Assembly: GCA_019233415.1 (NCBI GenBank) | Contig: JAFAMK010000074.1 | Span: forward strand, 1-5,186 | Direction of reading: 5' to 3' | Source of the DNA: Vulcanimicrobiota bacterium | GTDB taxonomy: Bacteria; Vulcanimicrobiota; Vulcanimicrobiia; Vulcanimicrobiales; Vulcanimicrobiaceae | DNA: 5,186 bases | Shown here: positions 5,110 through 5,186 of the stretch, piece after piece | Layout of the letters: every line of letters begins with the position of its first letter | Numbering within the stretch: position 1 is the stretch's first letter | Notes under the pieces: generated by a model | The model's input: only the letters and a program-made list of their open reading frames with translations | Databases searched by the model: none | Told to the model about the DNA's origin: nothing | Position numbers and translations under genes: made by a program

Positions 5110-5186
5110 CCAGCAACGATAGCAACGACGGAAACCGTGCGTCCGGTTATCGGCACACATTTTCCTTGTCAGTCGAGGATTCCGTC
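5110..5186. other. Downstream flank without a recognisable gene or terminator
   Basis: These 77 bases follow the operon's stop. They hold a short direct repeat (AGCAACGA at 5112-5119 and 5121-5128) and a 5-bp stem, AACCG/CGGTT (5133-5148). A TTTT at 5160-5163 is too far from that stem to make a convincing intrinsic terminator. No coding region is supported. Confidence 0.4.

Noticed and set aside
4240..5160. Long minus-strand open frame over the TIM-barrel gene
   Set aside because: It is very Arg/Asp/Val-rich with no recognisable domain, a typical antisense shadow in high-GC DNA; the plus strand has clear metal-ligand motifs.
5133..5163. Intrinsic terminator of the catabolic operon
   Set aside because: The stem is only 5 bp and the TTTT tract begins about 11 bases after it, so it does not have the geometry of an intrinsic terminator.

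Overview
This window is high-GC bacterial chromosomal DNA, with coding regions rich in GCG, CGC, GAC and CTC codons. Genes are tightly packed and expressed from Shine-Dalgarno-type starts. Nothing in it is diagnostic of a phylum. A soil-type bacterium is plausible, for example Eremiobacterota, Actinomycetota or Pseudomonadota, but that is a guess from composition and gene content. I see no tRNA, rRNA, CRISPR array, transposase or phage gene.

Left part (1-790): a small secreted Met/His-rich repeat protein (55-303, + strand) is followed by a long near-perfect hairpin (325-373). The hairpin's arms resemble a dispersed intergenic repeat found in many high-GC genomes. A DUF2283-type small protein follows on the minus strand (420-680), and then a short spacer with a small stem-loop before the end of the lacI-type gene.

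Right part (788-5109): this is a self-contained regulated catabolic locus. A LacI-family repressor gene (788-1822, - strand) is divergent from a three-gene operon (1959-5109, + strand). The operon encodes a Gfo/Idh/MocA NAD(P)-dependent oxidoreductase, a DUF993 protein (a dihydrodipicolinate-synthase/aldolase-like family of unknown function), and a xylose-isomerase-like TIM-barrel protein of the sugar phosphate isomerase/epimerase type. Both junctions inside the operon are TGATG stop/start overlaps, so the three products are probably made by coupled translation. The 136-bp divergent intergenic region carries two near-identical LacI-type operator palindromes with core GAAAGCGCTTTC, one next to each gene. 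This supports local control and autoregulation by the repressor.

The likely logic, which is inference, is that a sugar, sugar acid or cyclitol relieves the repressor. The oxidoreductase then makes a keto-sugar, the TIM-barrel protein isomerises, epimerises or dehydrates it, and the DUF993 protein may catalyse a Schiff-base aldol cleavage. The layout resembles inositol catabolism (IolG, IolE and aldolase roles), but the genes are not the standard iol set. The substrate is unknown, and no transporter or kinase lies within the window. The DUF993 cassette is the best candidate here for an undescribed pathway.
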